In this document: positions 60,607 through 64,000 of the stretch, one piece after another | Layout: each line of letters opens with the position of its first letter | Numbering within the stretch: the stretch's first letter is position 1 | Assembly (NCBI RefSeq): GCF_001562255.1 | Contig: NZ_CP014301.1 | Span: forward strand, 1,798,001 to 1,862,000 | From: Bosea sp. PAMC 26642 | GTDB lineage: Bacteria > Pseudomonadota > Alphaproteobacteria > Rhizobiales > Beijerinckiaceae | DNA length: 64,000 nucleotides | Direction: 5' to 3' | The notes under the pieces: generated by a model | The model's database searches: none | What the model was told of the DNA's origin: nothing | Seen by the model: only the letters and a program-made list of their open reading frames with translations | Translations under genes and position numbers: made by a program

Positions 60607-61830
60607 TCAGTTCTCCGAAAAATAGGCGCCGCGCTTCCAGCGGGTCTGGACATAGACATGTTCACGGAAAGTGCCCTCGGCGTAGGAGCCGGCTCCTTCC
60701 GTCACCGGGATCGAGACGTTCATCTCGCTCGGCCATTGCGCAACGAAATCCTCGTCGATCTCGACGCCAAGCCCCGGACGGTCGGGAACCTCGATATAGC
60801 CGTCGCGCGCAACGGGATGGGGAATGACCGTCTTGGCCCGGCCCTCCCAGTCATCCTCGATGCGCTCGAGGACGAGGCCATTGGGACAGCTCGCGAGAAG
60901 ATGCAGGGCAGCGTATTCCGCGACCGGCCCGAGCGAGCCTGAATGCGGCGCCAGCATGATGTGATGCGCCTCGGCCATCGCCGCGATCTTCTTCATCTGC
61001 GTGATGCCGCCGGCGCGCCCGGTATCGGGCTGCACCACATCGATCAGGTCGCGCTCGATCAGGTCGCGCTCGCCGAAGATCGTCGCCATGCGCTCGCCTG
61101 CCGCCAGCGTGACCGAGGAATGGTTGCGGATGCGCGCATAACCGTCGAGATTGTCGGGCGCGATCGGATCCTCGACCCACATCAGCCGGTAGGGTTCCAG
61201 CGCGCGGCAGAGCTGCGTCGCGTCGGCCGGGGTCAGCCAGGGCGGACCATGCAGGTCGATGGCGATGTCCATCTCGGCGCCGACCGCTTCGCGCAGCGCC
61301 GCGACTTTCCTGACGGGATCGGAGACGCCGCCGCATTTGATCGCGGTGACGCCGCGCTGCTTCAGCGACAGCGCCGTCTCGGGCGTGTTGGCGTGTCCAT
61401 AGATCCGAATCCTGTCGCGCAGCTTGCCGCCGAGCAGGTTCCAGACAGGCGTGTTCAGCGCCTTGCCCTTGATGTCCCACAGCGCCATGTCGATGCCGGT
61501 CATCGCACCGGCGCCGACGACGCCGGTCATGCCGTGGCCCATGATCGCGATCTGCATCTTCTGCCAGAGCCGCTCGATATGGGCCGGATTCTCACCGACG
61601 AGCAGCGGCGTCAGGTCCTGGATCGCCGTTGCGATGACACGCGGCCAGCCCGAGCATTCGCCGATACCCGTGATGCCCTCGTCGGTGACGATCTTGACGA
61701 AGAGCCAGTTGCGGCTGCCCGTGAGGTTCTTCGAGAAGTGCTGTGCGCCAAACGAGCCGTCCGAGGCCCAGCTTTTCAGGCTGGGCGCGCCGGCGTGCAT
61801 CAGGAAGGTCCGGATGTCGACGATTTTCAT
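60607..61830 (-). CDS. Enolase-superfamily sugar-acid dehydratase 2
   Basis: A 407-residue enzyme of the same superfamily as its downstream neighbour but clearly divergent from it. Key residues are Asp192-x-His194 (IDLHGPP), Glu220 (WVEDPIAP), Glu246 (LAAGERM) and His296 (APHSGSLGP), again the acid-sugar dehydratase pattern. GGAGG lies 5 bases before the ATG. It stands 18 bases after the ABC ATPase gene, so import and catabolism appear to form one transcript. Two such paralogues in tandem may act on different epimers. Confidence 0.88.
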   Translation of the reverse strand: MKIVDIRTFLMHAGAPSLKSWASDGSFGAQHFSKNLTGSRNWLFVKIVTDEGITGIGECSGWPRVIATAIQDLTPLLVGENPAHIERLWQKMQIAIMGHGMTGVVGAGAMTGIDMALWDIKGKALNTPVWNLLGGKLRDRIRIYGHANTPETALSLKQRGVTAIKCGGVSDPVRKVAALREAVGAEMDIAIDLHGPPWLTPADATQLCRALEPYRLMWVEDPIAPDNLDGYARIRNHSSVTLAAGERMATIFGERDLIERDLIDVVQPDTGRAGGITQMKKIAAMAEAHHIMLAPHSGSLGPVAEYAALHLLASCPNGLVLERIEDDWEGRAKTVIPHPVARDGYIEVPDRPGLGVEIDEDFVAQWPSEMNVSIPVTEGAGSYAEGTFREHVYVQTRWKRGAYFSEN

Positions 61831-61848
61831 CGAGGCCTCCAATATTCA

Positions 61849-63573
61849 TTAGCCGGCATATCGATGCCGGAGATGAATGTTGCGGGCCCGCGGATCGGGG
61901 CGAGGAATAGCCGAGAGCAGCGCCTGCGTGTAGGGGTGCGTCGGCGCATCGCAGACCTGTTCGGCTGACCCCGTCTCAACCACCTTGCCGCGATACATCA
62001 CCGCCACCCTGTCGCACATGTAGCGGATGACGCCGATATCGTGGCTGATGAAGACATAGGACAGGCCGAGCTTGTCCTGCAGGTTCATCATCAGGTCGAG
62101 CACGTGCGAACGGACGGACACGTCCAGCGCCGAGGTCGCCTCGTCGGCGACGATGATGCGCGGGTTGAGCGAGATCGCCCGCGCGATGCCGATGCGCTGA
62201 CGCTGGCCGCCGGAGAAGGCGTGCGGATAACGCTCCCGCCAGGACGGCTCGAGCCCGACCTGGCTGAGGAGGTCGGCCACGCGGTCGTCGAGTTCCTTGC
62301 CCTTGGCGATGCCGTTGACCAGGAGCGGCTCGCCGACGATCTGGGCCACCGTCATGCGCGGGTTGAGCGACCCGACCGGATCCTGGAAGATCATGCGGAT
62401 CTCGCGCCTGCAGGCCTTCAGCGTCTGCGCATCGGCCTTGAGCAGATCGACGACACTGCCATCGGGGCGGCGGTAGTCTATGGCCCCGCCTTGCGGCTCG
62501 TAGACCCGCAGCAGGCAGCGCCCCATCGTCGTCTTGCCCGAGCCGGACTCGCCGACGATGCCGAGCGTCTCGCCCGGCCTGACCACCAGCGAGACGTCGT
62601 CCACGGCCTTCACCGGCGCCTTGGGGGAGCCGAAATACATCTGCAGGTTCTTCACCTCCAGGACGGGCGGCGCATCCTCCGGGATCGGCGGCCGACGCAG
62701 GCGGATCTCCGCCTTCTGCTCCAGCTTCAGCACGGAGCCGATCAACATGCGCGTATAGTCGTCCTTAGGCGCATGGAAGATCGTATCGACCGGGCCGCTC
62801 TCCTTGACCTTGCCGTAGTGCATCACGAGCACCTCGTCGGCGATCTCGGCCACCACGCCCATGTCGTGGGTGATGAACATCACAGCCATGCCGTGCTGCG
62901 TCTGCAGCCGCTTGATCAGGTCGAGGATCTCGGCCTGCGTCGTGACGTCGAGCGCGGTCGTCGGCTCGTCGGCGATCAGGAGCGAGGGATTGCAGGCCAG
63001 CGACATGGCGATCATGACGCGCTGGCGCATCCCGCCGGAGAACTCGAAGGTGTAGCGATCGACCGCGGCGTCCGGCTTGGGGATCTCGACCTGGGTGAGC
63101 AACTCGACGCAGCGCGCCCGGGCGTCCTTCTTGCTCATCTTCAGATGCAGCCGCAGCACCTCCATGATCTGGTCGCCGACCGTATGGACCGGCGACAGTG
63201 ACGACATCGGCTCCTGGAAGATCATCGCGATCTCGCGTCCGCGCACGCTGCGGATCTCGCGGCCGCGCGGGTTCAGCTTGGCCAGATCGACCGAGGAGCC
63301 GTCGAGCCGGTTGAGCAGGATCGAGCCGGAGACGATGCGGCCAGGCGCATCGACGATCTGCAGGATCGAGCGCGCGGTGACGCTCTTGCCCGAGCCGCTT
63401 TCGCCGACGATGCACAGGGTCTTGCCGCGATGGAGCGTGAACGAGACGCCATCGACGGCCTTGACCACGCCGTTGCGCACGGGGAAGTGCGTGACGAGGT
63501 CGCGGACCTCGAGGATGGGTTGGGACGGCGCGGCGCGCTGTTCCAGGCGGGGCGCGAGATCGGTGACATTCAT
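61849..63573 (-). CDS. Dipeptide/oligopeptide-type ABC importer, fused double ATPase (DppD-DppF-like)
   Basis: A 574-residue protein containing two complete ATPase halves. The first has GESGSGKS at 57-64 and SGGMRQR near 180. The second has GESGSGKTT near 339, SGGQRQR and ADEATSALD. Each half ends in the oligopeptide-transporter C-terminal segment ([32 protein letters not shown]). Such transporters import peptides, opines, glycosides or sugar acids. The ATG overlaps the permease stop (ATGA). Adjacency to two sugar-acid dehydratases suggests a sugar-acid-derived substrate rather than a peptide. Confidence 0.94.
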   Translation of the reverse strand: MNVTDLAPRLEQRAAPSQPILEVRDLVTHFPVRNGVVKAVDGVSFTLHRGKTLCIVGESGSGKSVTARSILQIVDAPGRIVSGSILLNRLDGSSVDLAKLNPRGREIRSVRGREIAMIFQEPMSSLSPVHTVGDQIMEVLRLHLKMSKKDARARCVELLTQVEIPKPDAAVDRYTFEFSGGMRQRVMIAMSLACNPSLLIADEPTTALDVTTQAEILDLIKRLQTQHGMAVMFITHDMGVVAEIADEVLVMHYGKVKESGPVDTIFHAPKDDYTRMLIGSVLKLEQKAEIRLRRPPIPEDAPPVLEVKNLQMYFGSPKAPVKAVDDVSLVVRPGETLGIVGESGSGKTTMGRCLLRVYEPQGGAIDYRRPDGSVVDLLKADAQTLKACRREIRMIFQDPVGSLNPRMTVAQIVGEPLLVNGIAKGKELDDRVADLLSQVGLEPSWRERYPHAFSGGQRQRIGIARAISLNPRIIVADEATSALDVSVRSHVLDLMMNLQDKLGLSYVFISHDIGVIRYMCDRVAVMYRGKVVETGSAEQVCDAPTHPYTQALLSAIPRPDPRARNIHLRHRYAG

Positions 63574-64000
63574 TTGTTGTACGGGTCCGCGGCGTCGCGC
63601 AACCCGTCTCCCAGGAAGTTGAGGGCGATCACGGCGACAACCACCGCGACACCGGGCGCAAACAGCCAGGGCGCGGTTGCAATCGAGCGAATGTTCTGGG
63701 CCTCGCGGAGCAGCACGCCCCAGGAGATGGTCGGCGGCTGCAGACCGAGGCCGAGGAAGCTGAGCGAGGTCTCCGCCAGGATCATCGCGGGAATGGCCAG
63801 CGAGACCGAGGCGATGATGTGGCTGGCGAAGCTCGGCAGCATGTGGCGGAAGATCACGCGCCCTTCCGAGGCGCCGTCGAGCCTGGCAGCCGTGACGAAC
63901 TCCTCCGTGCGCAGGCTCAGGAAGCGGCCGCGCACCACGCGGGCGAGCTGGGCCCAGCCCGTGAGCGACAGGATCAGCGTGATCATGAAATAGTTCAGCG
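63570..64000 (-). CDS. ABC transporter permease, DppC-like (5' end beyond window)
   Basis: The C-terminal 143 residues of an inner-membrane permease are visible. The reading frame is open to base 64000 (LNYF upstream of an internal Met), so the start lies outside. The coupling motif FVTAARLDGASEGRVIFRHM and segments SLSFLGLGLQPPTISWG and LNFLGDGLRDAADPY are typical of DppC/OppC permeases. It overlaps the double-ATPase gene by 4 bases. The partner permease and binding protein are presumably further upstream. Confidence 0.93.
   Translation of the reverse strand, partial: LNYFMITLILSLTGWAQLARVVRGRFLSLRTEEFVTAARLDGASEGRVIFRHMLPSFASHIIASVSLAIPAMILAETSLSFLGLGLQPPTISWGVLLREAQNIRSIATAPWLFAPGVAVVVAVIALNFLGDGLRDAADPYNK

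Overview
The window is a high-GC alphaproteobacterial chromosome segment, most likely Hyphomicrobiales and resembling Bosea or a relative. That placement is an inference from gene order, the short 194-residue Adk, the ribosomal protein sequences and the palindromic intergenic repeats; no rRNA gene is present to test it. Nearly everything from 48.6 kb down to 6.9 kb is on the minus strand and is the classical translation/transcription supercluster. In transcription order it reads tuf copy 2, tRNA-Trp, secE, nusG, rplK, rplA, rplJ, rplL, rpoB, rpoC, rpsL, rpsG, fusA, tuf copy 1, the S10 and spc operons (rpsJ to secY), adk, rpsM, rpsK, rpoA and rplQ, ending in a clear intrinsic terminator at about 6.9 kb.

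The notable point is what interrupts this conserved order. Four accessory insertions sit at its operon joints: (1) an orphan ModA-like periplasmic binding protein between tRNA-Trp and secE; (2) a methyl-accepting chemotaxis protein translationally coupled to a cytochrome b561, between nusG and rplK; (3) a two-gene unit between rpoC and rpsL, made of a fused FAD amine-oxidase-like/SAM-methyltransferase protein followed by an ABC exporter with a 22-residue, almost purely acidic N-terminal tract; (4) an antisense vapBC toxin-antitoxin pair between adk and rpsM. Insertion 3 is the best candidate here for an undescribed system.

Left flank (1-6.9 kb): an RluC-type pseudouridine synthase (cut by the window edge), the fluoride channel crcB, rarA, a DegP/HtrA-type periplasmic protease, a stand-alone BLUF blue-light sensor, an orphan tripartite-tricarboxylate-type binding protein and a maltose/nodulation-type O-acetyltransferase. 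Palindromic repeat elements fill the gaps around rarA.

Right flank (49-64 kb): an orphan HigA-type antitoxin, a secreted protein of unknown function, pncB (nicotinate salvage), a divergent modABC-modE molybdate uptake operon with a candidate Mo-box, and a convergent two-gene molybdenum hydroxylase resembling nicotinate dehydrogenase NicAB (a [2Fe-2S] subunit, and a Mo subunit fused to a three-haem cytochrome c). Molybdate supply, a molybdoenzyme and nicotinate salvage are therefore neighbours. After a tRNA-Gly(TCC) comes a sugar-acid catabolic block: two enolase-superfamily dehydratases with galactonate-dehydratase-type metal ligands, and a dipeptide/oligopeptide-type ABC importer (double ATPase plus a permease that runs off the right edge).
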